From positions 310,001-374,000 of the forward strand of contig NZ_JABACI010000005.1 of NCBI RefSeq assembly GCF_012524205.1: 64,000 nt of DNA, given 5' to 3'. Origin of the DNA: Microbacterium salsuginis (lineage in GTDB: Bacteria > Actinomycetota > Actinomycetes > Actinomycetales > Microbacteriaceae). Positions 54,225-62,738 of this stretch are shown here, one piece after another. The number at the start of each line of letters is the position of its first letter. Position 1 is the stretch's first letter. The notes beneath the pieces were generated by a model that was not told the DNA's origin, ran no database searches, and worked only from the letters and a program-made list of their open reading frames with translations. The position numbers were made by a program, and so were the translations under genes.

Positions 54225-55319
54225 TCAGGCCGCCGCGCGTTCAAGCGCGATGTCGACGAGCTCCGTGATCAGCTCGGGGTAGGTCATCCCTGACGCGATC
54301 CAGCACTTCGGGAACATCGAGATGGGCGTGAAGCCGGGCATCGTGTTGAGCTCGTTCACATAGAGCCCCTGCTCGGTGAGGAAGAAGTCCACGCGTGCGA
54401 GCCCGCGTCCGTCGACGGCTTGGAACGCCCGGATCCCGAGTTCCTGGATCGCCGCGATCTCGGCCTCGGTGAGATCCGCCGGGCACACGACATCCGCCCC
54501 GTCTCCGCCCAGGTACTTGCCCTCGAAATCGTAGAACTCACGGGTCGTGAGCACGATCTCGCCGGGCAGTGACGCACGCGGAGCGGCACCCGCGCGCCCC
54601 TCCAGGATGGCGACTTCGATCTCACGACCGACGATCGCGGTCTCGATGAGCACCTTGTCGTCCTCGGCGAACGCCACCTCGAGAGCGGCGTCCAGCTCGG
54701 ACGCGTCGTGCACCTTCGACACGCCGACACTCGACCCGGCGCGAGACGGCTTGACGAACGACGGCACACCCAGTGCGGCGGCATCCGTCCTCACGCCCGA
54801 CGGGTCGGATTCCCAGCGGGAGCGGGTCACCGTGACCGACGGGGAGACCGGGACGCCCGCGGCGGCGAGCACGATCTTCATGAAGTGCTTGTCCATGCAC
54901 AAGGCCGAATCCAGCACGCCACCACCCGCGTAGGGGATGCCCAGCGTGTCGAAGAATCCCTGCACCGTGCCGTCCTCGCCATGCACACCGTGCAGGATCG
55001 GCAGGACGACGTCGACACGACCGAGCTCGTCGACGGTGCCATCCGCCCGGCGGACCCGCAGCCCGCGATCGCCGCCGCCTTCGGGCCACAGCACGCGAGT
55101 CCCGTTGTCGGCCACCTCGGGCAGCCGCGCGGCATCGAGGGCGAATTTCGCCGGATCGTCGTCTTCGAGGACGAACACGCCGTCCCGCGTGATCCCGATG
55201 GGGATCACGCGGTAGCGGTCACGGTCGATCGCCTGCAGCACCCCGCCCGCCGTTGCGGAACTGATCGAGTGCTCGCTGGAGCGACCGCCAAAGAGCACCG
55301 CCACCGCCGGCCTGTCCAT
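54225..55319 (-). CDS. ddl: D-alanine--D-alanine ligase
   Basis: Joins two D-Ala for the peptidoglycan stem. The 364-residue ATP-grasp protein starts MDRPAVAVLFGGRSSEHSIS. It has LPILHGVHGEDGTVQGFF, FVKPSRAGSSVGVSKV, ARVDFFLTEQGLYVNELNTMPGFTPISMFPKCW and metal-binding acidic residues in that last block. Its first 101 bp lie inside the end of gpsA in another frame; GAGAGGA lies about 7 nt before the ATG. Confidence 0.96.
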   Translation of the reverse strand: MDRPAVAVLFGGRSSEHSISSATAGGVLQAIDRDRYRVIPIGITRDGVFVLEDDDPAKFALDAARLPEVADNGTRVLWPEGGGDRGLRVRRADGTVDELGRVDVVLPILHGVHGEDGTVQGFFDTLGIPYAGGGVLDSALCMDKHFMKIVLAAAGVPVSPSVTVTRSRWESDPSGVRTDAAALGVPSFVKPSRAGSSVGVSKVHDASELDAALEVAFAEDDKVLIETAIVGREIEVAILEGRAGAAPRASLPGEIVLTTREFYDFEGKYLGGDGADVVCPADLTEAEIAAIQELGIRAFQAVDGRGLARVDFFLTEQGLYVNELNTMPGFTPISMFPKCWIASGMTYPELITELVDIALERAAA

Positions 55320-56355
55320 TCTGCGTCCTCTCGCCCTGGGGGGTGTCGTCGTCTGTCGTGAGGTGGGGCGCGATGTCGCGCGGGTTCATGGTGCCGTCGA
55401 GCACCATCTTGACCTGTTCCACGATCGGCATCTCGACGCCGACCTCGCGCGCCAGCTGAAGGATCGGTGCCACAGAGGCCAGACCCTCGGCCGTCTGGTT
55501 CATTTGCTTGACGACGTCGTCGTAGCGGTAACCCTGGCCGAGCAGGCGTCCGGCGGTGTTGTTGCGGCTGAGCGGCGACTGGCAGGTCGCGATGAGGTCG
55601 CCGAGGCCCGCCAGACCCTGGAGTGTCTCGGGCTGCGCCCCGAAGGCAACGGCGAAGTCGGTCATCTCGACGAGACCCCGCGTTATGATCGACGCCTTCG
55701 TGTTCTCGCCGTAGCCCACGCCGTCGACGATGCCGATCGCCAGCGCGATGGCGTTCTTGAGCACCCCGCCGAACTCGGTGCCGATGACGTCGGTGTTGAC
55801 GAACGTGCGGAAGTACCGGTTGCGGGCGCGCCGGGCGACCGCTTCGGCGGTCTCCTGGCTGGTCGACGAGATGACGGCGGCCGTCGGCTGCTCGCGGGCG
55901 ATCTCCAGGGCGAGGTTCGGACCCGAGGCCACGGCGATGCGAGCGGGATCGCAGTGCAGTTCCTGCTCGATCACCTGGCTCATGCGCAGGCCAGTCCGCC
56001 GTTCCAGGCCCTTCATGAGCGAGACGATGGGAACGTCGGTGCGGGCGACGAGCGGGCGTACCGCCTTCAGGTTCTGCCGCACCGCCTGGCTCGGGATGGA
56101 CAGGTAGATCTGCTCCGCGCCCTCGAGGGCATCAGAGAGGTGATGCGTCGCGTGCATCGACCGCGGCAGGTTGATCCCGGGGAGGTACTCGCTGTTGCGC
56201 TTGGCTTCCTGGATCTCGGTGGCATGCTCGGGCCGGCGGGCCCACATGATCACATCGGCCCCGCCGTCGGCGAGGATCTTGCCGAACGTGGTCCCCCAGC
56301 TGCCCGCGCCGATGACGGCGACGCGAGGACGCGCGGCATCCTGTCTACGACTCAA
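55219..56355 (-). CDS. gpsA: Glycerol-3-phosphate dehydrogenase (NAD(P)+)
   Basis: Supplies glycerol-3-phosphate for phospholipids. The 378-residue protein begins at a TTG (56353-56355) and reads VAVIGAGSWGTTFGKILADGG. It has the catalytic Lys in EFGGVLKNAIALAIGIVDGVGYGENTKA and the motif GLAGLGDLIATC. Compared with the usual ~335 residues it has an extra C-terminal tail rich in Gly, Gln and Arg that overlaps ddl by 101 bp. The start overlaps plsC by 11 bp. Confidence 0.93.
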   Translation of the reverse strand: MSRRQDAARPRVAVIGAGSWGTTFGKILADGGADVIMWARRPEHATEIQEAKRNSEYLPGINLPRSMHATHHLSDALEGAEQIYLSIPSQAVRQNLKAVRPLVARTDVPIVSLMKGLERRTGLRMSQVIEQELHCDPARIAVASGPNLALEIAREQPTAAVISSTSQETAEAVARRARNRYFRTFVNTDVIGTEFGGVLKNAIALAIGIVDGVGYGENTKASIITRGLVEMTDFAVAFGAQPETLQGLAGLGDLIATCQSPLSRNNTAGRLLGQGYRYDDVVKQMNQTAEGLASVAPILQLAREVGVEMPIVEQVKMVLDGTMNPRDIAPHLTTDDDTPQGERTQNGQAGGGGALWRSLQRALDQFRNGGRGAAGDRP

Positions 56356-57109
56356 GGCGACCCGTCTCCTCCTGGCCGTGCGCGGCCGGATTCCAGCGCT
56401 GTGCGGGTGCGGGCTCGCCGCGAAGCTGCGACAGCAGTGTCGCGATCTCGGACATGATCTCGTCGGTGGCGGCCGCGAGGGCGACCGGCTGCCCGGCAGC
56501 ACCCTCGATGGCCTGCACGTCGATCGCATCGCCGAAGATGACCCGCACCCGCCGCCGCAGCGGCCATAGGCGGAGCTTGCCGTAGCGCGGCAGGATCTGC
56601 TGCGAGCCCCAATGCGCGACGGGGATCACGGGGATGTTCCCGGCGAGCGCCAGTCGCACCGCGCCGGTCTTGCCCCGCATCGGCCACAGGTCGGGGTCGC
56701 GCGTGAGCGAGCCCTCGGGGTAGACGATCACACCGCGCCCGTGCCGGACGAGCTCGCGAGCGCTGTCGAGGGTCTGCTTCGCACCGCTGCCCGAGGACGC
56801 ACGTGAGACCGGCACCATTCCCGTCCGCCGCAGCGCCCATCCGAGCACCGGCACGCGGAACAGGCTCTCCTTGGCCATGAAACGCGGCGCACGACCCAGC
56901 CGCCACACCGCGACGGCCACGACGAGCGGGTCGATCTCGCTCATGTGATTGGGCGCGAGAACGTAGGCCCCTTCGCGGGGCAGCTTGTCGCCGTTGACGA
57001 TCTCGACCTTGGCGAGCAGTCCGAACAGCGGGACGACGATCGCCGCGAGCGGCCAGAACACGCTCGGCCGAGTCTTCTCGCGCGAGGCGCGGGGTTGCGA
57101 GGCCACCAC
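56345..57109 (-). CDS. plsC: 1-acyl-glycerol-3-phosphate acyltransferase (PlsC family)
   Basis: Adds an acyl chain to lysophosphatidate, the step after the GpsA product is first acylated. The 254-residue protein has an N-terminal membrane segment (about 17-35), motif I NHMSEIDP (H-x4-D), the FMAKESLF block, motif III VYPEGSLTRD and VIPVAHWG. It starts at GTG (57107-57109 or the adjacent GTG), 6 nt after murA. Operon murA-plsC-gpsA-ddl. Confidence 0.92.
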   Translation of the reverse strand: MVASQPRASREKTRPSVFWPLAAIVVPLFGLLAKVEIVNGDKLPREGAYVLAPNHMSEIDPLVVAVAVWRLGRAPRFMAKESLFRVPVLGWALRRTGMVPVSRASSGSGAKQTLDSARELVRHGRGVIVYPEGSLTRDPDLWPMRGKTGAVRLALAGNIPVIPVAHWGSQQILPRYGKLRLWPLRRRVRVIFGDAIDVQAIEGAAGQPVALAAATDEIMSEIATLLSQLRGEPAPAQRWNPAAHGQEETGRLES

Positions 57110-57115
57110 CGCGGG

Positions 57116-58486
57116 CTATCCGACGACGTCGAAGTCGGCGCCGAGAGTCTCGAGCTTGGTCAGGAACTTCTCGTAGCCGCGGCGGATGATCCCGATGTTG
57201 CGCACCACGGACTCGCCCTCGGCGGCCAGCGCCGCGATGACGTAGCTGTAGCCGCCGCGCAGGTCGGGGACGACGACGTCGGCGCCGTGGAGCGGGGTCG
57301 GTCCGTTGATCACGGCCGCCTGCTCGAGTGCTCGGCGCGCGACCCGCCGGTCGGGGGCGTCGATGCCGTGGGGGTGCACCACGATGTCGGCGCCCATCTG
57401 ATTCAGCGCCTGCGTGAAGCCGAGCCGGTTCTCGTACACCGTCTCGTGGACGACCGATCGGCCTTCGGCCTGCGTGAGTGCGACGATCAAGGGCTGCTGC
57501 CAGTCGGTCATGAACCCGGGGTGCACGTCGGTCTCGACGGTCACCGGCTTCAGCGCGCCGTCGCGGCGGAACTGGATGCCGTCCTCTCGGACGTCGAACC
57601 ATCCGCCGGCCTTGCGGAAAACGTTGAGGAAGGTCAGCATCTCCTGCTGCTTGGCGCCGCCGACGAAGATGTCGCCGTCCGTGGCCAGCGCCGCGCACGC
57701 CCATGACGCGGCCTCGTTGCGGTCGAAGATCGCGCGGTGGTCGTAGCCGCGCAGCGACTCGACGCCCTCGATGAGGATGACGCGGTTGGGCTCGTACGAG
57801 ATGATCGCGCCCATCTTCTGCAGCACTGCGATCAGGTCCATGATCTCGGGCTCGATGGCCGCGCCGCGCAGCTCGGTGGTGCCCTTGGCCCGTACCGCCG
57901 TCAGCAGCACCTGCTCGGTGGCGCCCACGCTCGGGTACGGCAGCTCGATGTTCGCGCCGTGCAGCCCGTTGGGGGCCGTGATCCGGATGCCCTCGTAGCT
58001 CTTGTCGACGACCGCGCCGAACGCGCGCAGCGCGTCCATGTGGAAGTTGATCGGCCGGTCGCCGATGCGGCAGCCGCCGAGGTCGGGGATGAGCGCCTCG
58101 CCGAGGAGGTGCAGGAGCGGCCCGCAGAAGAGGATCGGGATGCGGGATGCCCCGGCATGCGCGTCGATCTCCTCGAAATGCGCCGCGACCGCACCGGACG
58201 GGTCGAGGTGCAGCGTGCCCTCCTCCTCGCCGTCCTCGACGCGCACACCATGCACCTCGAGGAGCGAGCGCACCACCTGCACGTCGCTGATGTCGGGGAC
58301 GTCGCGCAGAGTGCTGGCGGTCTCGCCGAGGAGGGCTGCCACCATCGCCTTCGTCACGAGGTTCTTGGCGCCCTTCACCTCGACGCGGCCCGTCAGGGGG
58401 CGTCCGCCTCGGATGGCGAGGATCTCACCGGCCACTTCTTTCACTCCCGACTTGGCATCAGCGTCGACATTGAGAAGCGACTTCAT
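57116..58486 (-). CDS. murA: UDP-N-acetylglucosamine 1-carboxyvinyltransferase
   Basis: First committed step of peptidoglycan synthesis and the fosfomycin target. The 456-residue protein starts MKSLLNVDADAKSGVKEVAGEILAIRGGRPLTGRVEVKGAKNLVTKAM. It has the active-site cysteine in LGGCRIGDRPINFHMDALRAFGA, so it would be fosfomycin-sensitive in principle (some actinobacteria carry Asp here). A GAGG ribosome binding site precedes 58486. It heads a cell-envelope operon with plsC, gpsA and ddl. Confidence 0.95.
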   Translation of the reverse strand: MKSLLNVDADAKSGVKEVAGEILAIRGGRPLTGRVEVKGAKNLVTKAMVAALLGETASTLRDVPDISDVQVVRSLLEVHGVRVEDGEEEGTLHLDPSGAVAAHFEEIDAHAGASRIPILFCGPLLHLLGEALIPDLGGCRIGDRPINFHMDALRAFGAVVDKSYEGIRITAPNGLHGANIELPYPSVGATEQVLLTAVRAKGTTELRGAAIEPEIMDLIAVLQKMGAIISYEPNRVILIEGVESLRGYDHRAIFDRNEAASWACAALATDGDIFVGGAKQQEMLTFLNVFRKAGGWFDVREDGIQFRRDGALKPVTVETDVHPGFMTDWQQPLIVALTQAEGRSVVHETVYENRLGFTQALNQMGADIVVHPHGIDAPDRRVARRALEQAAVINGPTPLHGADVVVPDLRGGYSYVIAALAAEGESVVRNIGIIRRGYEKFLTKLETLGADFDVVG

Positions 58487-58562
58487 CCGGTGGACCTCAC
58501 TTGGTGTGCTCGAGGGGCGGCTTGCGGAGACCTTGCGCCCGGGTGGGGCACTCGGTCTTGAC

Positions 58563-59159
58563 TCACGGAACGGGAAGCGTCCGCGGCCGCCACGCCTCGC
58601 GGCGAGCCTCGAACTGCGTGATCTTGTCCTGTTCACGCAGCGTCAGCCCGATGTCGTCGAGCCCTTCGAGAAGCCGCCACCTAGTGTAATCGTCGATCTC
58701 GAAAGCGAGGTCGAGGCCTGCGACGCTCGCGCGTCGTGCCTCGAGATCGACTGTCATCGAGGTGCCGGGCTGCTCTTCGAGGATGGTCCACACCGCTTCG
58801 GCATCGGACTCCGAGATCACTCCCGTGACCAGTCCCTGCTTGCCGGCGTTGCCGCGGAAGATGTCGGCGAACTTGGGGCTGAGCACGACGCGGAAGCCGA
58901 AGTCGCGCAGTGCCCAGACGGCGTGCTCGCGACTGGATCCCGTGCCGAAGTCGGGTCCGGCGACGAGGACGCTCGCGCCGGCGTACGCGGGACGGTTCAG
59001 CACGAATTCCGGGTCCTGCCGCCAGTTCGCGAACAGCGCGTCCTCGAAGCCGGTCTTGGTGACGCGCTTGAGATAGACGGCCGGGATGATCTGGTCGGTG
59101 TCGACGGCGGAGCGCTTCAGCGGCGCGGCGACGCCGGTGTGCGTGATGAACTTCTCCAT
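58563..59159 (-). CDS. leuD: 3-isopropylmalate dehydratase, small subunit
   Basis: The 198-residue swivel subunit of isopropylmalate isomerase in leucine synthesis. It starts [27 protein letters not shown] and has [33 protein letters not shown]. The ATG lies 1 nt after the leuC stop; both are presumably controlled by the leader upstream of leuC. Confidence 0.97.
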   Translation of the reverse strand: MEKFITHTGVAAPLKRSAVDTDQIIPAVYLKRVTKTGFEDALFANWRQDPEFVLNRPAYAGASVLVAGPDFGTGSSREHAVWALRDFGFRVVLSPKFADIFRGNAGKQGLVTGVISESDAEAVWTILEEQPGTSMTVDLEARRASVAGLDLAFEIDDYTRWRLLEGLDDIGLTLREQDKITQFEARREAWRPRTLPVP

Positions 59160-59160
59160 G

Positions 59161-60657
59161 TCAGGCCTCCGCCCCGCTCGTCGCGCCCACCGCGGTGGTG
59201 ACCGGCTCCAGGTCGCTCGGGCTCGAGAGCGTTCCTCGAACCGCGGTCGCCGCGGCCACGAGCGGCGACACCAAGTGCGTGCGGCCGCCCTTGCCCTGGC
59301 GGCCTTCGAAGTTGCGGTTGCTCGTGGAGGCGCAGCGCTCCCCCGGTGCGAGCTGGTCGGGGTTCATGCCCAGACACATCGAGCACCCGGCGAAGCGCCA
59401 TTCCGCTCCGAATTCCTCGAAGACCTTGTCGAGGCCCTCGGCCTCGGCCTCGAGACGAACGCGCGCCGAGCCGGGGACGACCATCACCCGCACGCCGTCA
59501 GCCTTCTTGCGGCCTTCGATGACCGATGCGAACGCCCTCAGGTCCTCGATGCGGCTGTTGGTGCACGAGCCCATGAAGACGGCGTCGACCGGTACCGCCT
59601 TGAGCGGGGTGCCGGGTTCGAGCGCCATGTACTCCAGAGCGCGCTGAGCGGCGGCGCGGTCGTTCGGGTCCGCGAAGTCGTCGGGCGAGGGCACCACGTC
59701 GCTGAGCGAAACGCCCTGCCCGGGGTTGGTCCCCCACGTGACGAAAGGCTCCAGCTCGTTCGCGTCGAGGAACACCTCGGCGTCGTAGACCGCGCCCTCA
59801 TCGCTGGGCAGCGTGCGCCAGTAGGCGACGGCATCCGCCCAGTCCTGGCCCTGGGGCGCGTGCGGGCGGCCCTCGAGGTACGCGAAGGTCGTCTCATCCG
59901 GAGCGACCATGCCGGCGCGGGCGCCGGCCTCGATCGACATGTTGCACATCGTCATGCGGCCCTCCATCGACAGCGCACGGATGGCGCTGCCGCGGAATTC
60001 CAGCACGTACCCCTGCCCGCCGTTGGTGCCGATCTTGGCGATGACGGCGAGGATGATGTCCTTCGCCGTCACTCCCGGCTTCAGTTCGCCTTCGACCGTG
60101 ATCGCCATCGTCTTGAAGGGCTTGAGCGGCAGCGTCTGCGTCGCGAGCACGTGCTCGACCTCGCTGGTGCCGATGCCGAACGCCATGGCGCCGAATGCGC
60201 CGTGGGTCGACGTGTGGGAGTCGCCGCAGACCACCGTGATGCCGGGCATCGTCAGCCCCAGCTGCGGGCCGACGACGTGGACGATTCCCTGCTCCTTGTC
60301 GCCGAGCGAGTGCAGACGGACGCCGAACTCCTCGGCGTTGCGCCGCAGCGTCTCGATCTGCGTGCGGCTGGTGAGGTCCGCGATGGGCTTGTCGATGTCG
60401 AGGGTGGGGGTGTTGTGGTCCTCGGTCGCGATGGTCAGATCGAGACGTCGCACCGGACGCCCCTCCGCGCGAAGGCCGTCGAAGGCCTGCGGGCTCGTGA
60501 CCTCGTGGACCAGGTGCAGGTCGATGTAGATCAGGTCCGGCTGACCGTTCTCGCCTTTGACGACGACGTGGTCGTCCCAGACCTTCTCCGCGAGCGTGCG
60601 CGGGTTATCGGGGATGCTCGGGGTGTTCGAACTGCTCGGTGCGGTGGAAATGCTCAT
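59161..60657 (-). CDS. leuC: 3-isopropylmalate dehydratase, large subunit
   Basis: The 498-residue aconitase-like subunit with a [4Fe-4S] cluster: [44 protein letters not shown] and [13 protein letters not shown] (the cluster cysteines). GAGGAG precedes the ATG at 60657. A leader of about 120 nt separates it from a promoter and contains a short leucine-rich ORF. Confidence 0.97.
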   Translation of the reverse strand: MSISTAPSSSNTPSIPDNPRTLAEKVWDDHVVVKGENGQPDLIYIDLHLVHEVTSPQAFDGLRAEGRPVRRLDLTIATEDHNTPTLDIDKPIADLTSRTQIETLRRNAEEFGVRLHSLGDKEQGIVHVVGPQLGLTMPGITVVCGDSHTSTHGAFGAMAFGIGTSEVEHVLATQTLPLKPFKTMAITVEGELKPGVTAKDIILAVIAKIGTNGGQGYVLEFRGSAIRALSMEGRMTMCNMSIEAGARAGMVAPDETTFAYLEGRPHAPQGQDWADAVAYWRTLPSDEGAVYDAEVFLDANELEPFVTWGTNPGQGVSLSDVVPSPDDFADPNDRAAAQRALEYMALEPGTPLKAVPVDAVFMGSCTNSRIEDLRAFASVIEGRKKADGVRVMVVPGSARVRLEAEAEGLDKVFEEFGAEWRFAGCSMCLGMNPDQLAPGERCASTSNRNFEGRQGKGGRTHLVSPLVAAATAVRGTLSSPSDLEPVTTAVGATSGAEA

Positions 60658-60728
60658 TGCTCTGTCTCCTCGGAAGGGGGCTGCGCCCTCAGGGATGGGC
60701 CCGCGACGAACTCCGCGACGAGAGAGGC

Positions 60729-60779
60729 CTAGAACGAGGTCTCGCCGCGGCCGCTAAGGAGAAGGCGAGCGATCCGCAC
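60729..60779 (-). CDS. Leucine leader peptide of leuCD
   Basis: A 16-codon ORF read from GTG (60777-60779) encodes [16 protein letters not shown] and ends at TAG. Three successive Leu codons include two CTT, rare in this GC-rich genome. TAGCCT (60787-60792) ends 7 nt before the GTG, so the message probably begins at this start codon. Downstream, CGCGGCGAGA and TCTCGTCGCG can form a 10-bp stem (one G-U). The Leu-codon stretch contains TCTCCT, complementary to AGGAGA of the leuC ribosome binding site. Together these fit ribosome-mediated attenuation by leucine supply. Confidence 0.65.
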   Translation of the reverse strand: MRIARLLLSGRGETSF

Positions 60780-60786
60780 GTGCCCC

Positions 60787-60792
60787 AGGCTA
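60787..60792 (-). promoter_or_regulatory. -10 box of leuC leader transcript
   Basis: TAGCCT on the minus strand, 7 nt before the leader-peptide GTG. It matches the -10/start pattern of other leaderless genes in this window. Confidence 0.5.
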
Positions 60793-60817
60793 CCACCCCT
60801 CCCCGGGGCGACGACCG

Positions 60818-61891
60818 TCAGTGCCGGTCGTCGGCGTGCGGCGGCTCGACCGTCGCCGGGGTGCCCTTCTCGTCCGCGACGGCCGCAGCGGCGTCCTCGG
60901 GGGACTCCGCACGCTTCTCACGCGCGGACGCGATGAGGCTCGCGACCGTCGCGACCGCCATCGACACCACGATCACGCCGAGCGACATCCACGTGGAGAT
61001 CTCTGGGGCCCATTCGATGTGCTCGCCGCCGTTGATGAACGCCAGTTCGTTGACGTGCATGGCGTGGAAGACGAGCTTCACGCCGATGAAGGCGAGGATG
61101 AACGCGATGCCGTAGTGCAGGTAGCGCAGGCGGTCGAGCAGGTCGCCGAGCAGGAAGTACAGCTGGCGCAGCCCCATCAGGGCGAAGAGGTTCGCGGTGA
61201 AGACGATGAACGGACTCGTCGTGATGCCGAAGATCGCGGGGATCGAGTCGATCGCGAACAGCAGGTCGGTCACGCCGATCGCCGCGAAGACGATGATCAT
61301 CGGCGTCCACATCTTCTTGCCGTCCACGACGGTGCGGATCTTCGCCCCGTCATAGGTCTCGCTGATGTCGATCGTGCGGCGCAGCAGGCGGACCACGAAG
61401 TTCTCCTGCTTGACGTCGTCGTCGTGGTCACCGCCGGGGAACGCCTGGCGGATGGCCGTCCACACCAGGAACGCGCCGAAGATGTAGAACACCCAGCTGA
61501 ACTGCTCGATGATCGCGGCGCCGGCCAGGATGAACAGTCCTCGCAGCACGAGGGCGATGATGATGCCCACCATCAGCACCTCCTGCTGGTACCGCCGCGG
61601 GACGGCGAACTGCGTCATGATCAGCACGAAGACGAAGAGGTTGTCGATCGACAGGCTGTACTCGGTCAGCCAGCCGGCGACGAACTGGCCGGCGTACTCG
61701 CCGCCGGCGAAGACCCACATCAGGCCGGCGAAGATGAGCGCGAGCGTGACGTAGAAGACGACCCACAGCGTCGACTCCCTGGTCGAGGGGATGTGCGGCC
61801 GCTTGAGGATGAGCAGCAGGTCCGCCACCAGGATGAGCGTGAGGATCACGAGGGATCCGATTTCGAACCACAGCGGGAGTTCGAGGTCCAT
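60818..61891 (-). CDS. TerC family membrane protein (probable metal exporter)
   Basis: TerC/Alx-type proteins export manganese or load it onto secreted proteins. The 357-residue protein has about nine transmembrane helices, with the paired signatures TEYSLSIDNLFVFVLIMTQF and TDLLFAIDSIPAIFGITT, whose acidic residues are thought to bind metal. A short cytoplasmic tail rich in Ala and Glu ends it. GAAAGG lies about 7 nt before the ATG at 61891. The leader contains a probable manganese riboswitch, which supports a Mn2+ role. Confidence 0.92.
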   Translation of the reverse strand: MDLELPLWFEIGSLVILTLILVADLLLILKRPHIPSTRESTLWVVFYVTLALIFAGLMWVFAGGEYAGQFVAGWLTEYSLSIDNLFVFVLIMTQFAVPRRYQQEVLMVGIIIALVLRGLFILAGAAIIEQFSWVFYIFGAFLVWTAIRQAFPGGDHDDDVKQENFVVRLLRRTIDISETYDGAKIRTVVDGKKMWTPMIIVFAAIGVTDLLFAIDSIPAIFGITTSPFIVFTANLFALMGLRQLYFLLGDLLDRLRYLHYGIAFILAFIGVKLVFHAMHVNELAFINGGEHIEWAPEISTWMSLGVIVVSMAVATVASLIASAREKRAESPEDAAAAVADEKGTPATVEPPHADDRH

Positions 61892-61921
61892 TGAGGGCCT
61901 TTCGCGGGGAGATGTACGAGG

Positions 61922-62040
61922 GGTCGGTCGGTGCCGAAAGTCTCTCCCCGCGGCCCGTGGTCCGGTCCGCGTCGCACACCCGGGGTCTGAATGCCGAGAC
62001 CCGTGATGACGGATGTGCGCAGTCGGGATACTCCCTCTCG
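61922..62040 (-). ncRNA. yybP-ykoY (manganese) riboswitch upstream of terC
   Basis: On the minus strand the leader has GGGAGTATCCC (62025-62035), a middle GTCATCACGGG segment (61999-62009) and AGACTTTCGGC (61933-61943). These match the two conserved loops of yybP-ykoY RNAs (GGGGAGUA and AGACCUUUGCC) and the GUCGUCA-type segment, in the right order. A TATCCT box (62049-62054) would start RNA just before it. This class senses Mn2+ and often precedes TerC-type genes. Call made by eye; exact ends uncertain. Confidence 0.65.
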
Positions 62041-62180
62041 CTCGCATCAGGATACAGGCTCGAGATGCGGCATCCGTCGCTGTTGAGACGTTTCGCTCGA
62101 TGCGGACACTGACACGGTGAGAGACAATGAGCTCCGCGACGTCGCCTGCCTGGCGCCGGGCGCGGAGCCGGAGGACGGGC

Positions 62181-62738
62181 ATGGCGGACGAGGACTCGCA
62201 GGGGGACGGTGCGCTCGTGGCGGCTGCGGCCGGCGGGAGCGAACTGGCCTTCCGCACGCTTTACCGCGCCTATGTGCGGCCGGTGTACTGGCTCGCCCAC
62301 GGACTCGTCGGCAATCCCGCCGACGCTGAGGAGGTGACGCAGGAGACCTTCCTGGTGGCGTGGCGGAAGCTGCCCGGCCTCGAGCTCGCCGGCGACTCCC
62401 TCCTGCCATGGCTGGCGACGGTATGCCGTTACCAGGCCGCGAACCGGGTGCGACGTCAGCGTCGGGACCGCGAGCACCAGGCCGGCGTCGCAGACGAGAC
62501 CCTGCCCGCGACCGTCGACGTCGAGCAGCAGATCGTCGACGGCGAGCTCGCCGACGCCATCCTGCGCGAAGTGGCAGGGCTCAGCCCGCTGGACCGCGAC
62601 ATCTTCCGGCTGTGCGCCGCGGAGGGCTACGCCTATGAGGCCGCCGCCGCCGAGCTCGGGGTCACGCACGGGGTCGTCCGCAACCGTCTCTCCCGCATCC
62701 GCACGCGCCTGCGGACCGTTGTGAAGGAGAGCACATGA
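62181..62738 (+). CDS. ECF-like RNA polymerase sigma factor
   Basis: The 185-residue protein has region 2 (about 25-90: AFRTLYRAYVRPVYWLAHGLVGNPADAEEVTQETFLVAWRKL) and region 4 (about 125-180: LSPLDRDIFRLCAAEGYAYEAAAAELGVTHGVVRNRLSRIRTRLR). It has no region 3, as in ECF factors. I place the start at the ATG at 62181, with GGAGG 6 nt upstream; an ATG at 62127 in frame is less well supported. Its stop overlaps the next gene (ATGA). Confidence 0.93.
   Translation: MADEDSQGDGALVAAAAGGSELAFRTLYRAYVRPVYWLAHGLVGNPADAEEVTQETFLVAWRKLPGLELAGDSLLPWLATVCRYQAANRVRRQRRDREHQAGVADETLPATVDVEQQIVDGELADAILREVAGLSPLDRDIFRLCAAEGYAYEAAAAELGVTHGVVRNRLSRIRTRLRTVVKEST

Noticed and set aside
62127-62180. Upstream ATG giving the sigma factor an 18-residue longer N-terminus
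   Set aside because: The extension is Arg-rich without homology, and the ATG at 62181 has a well-spaced GGAGG.
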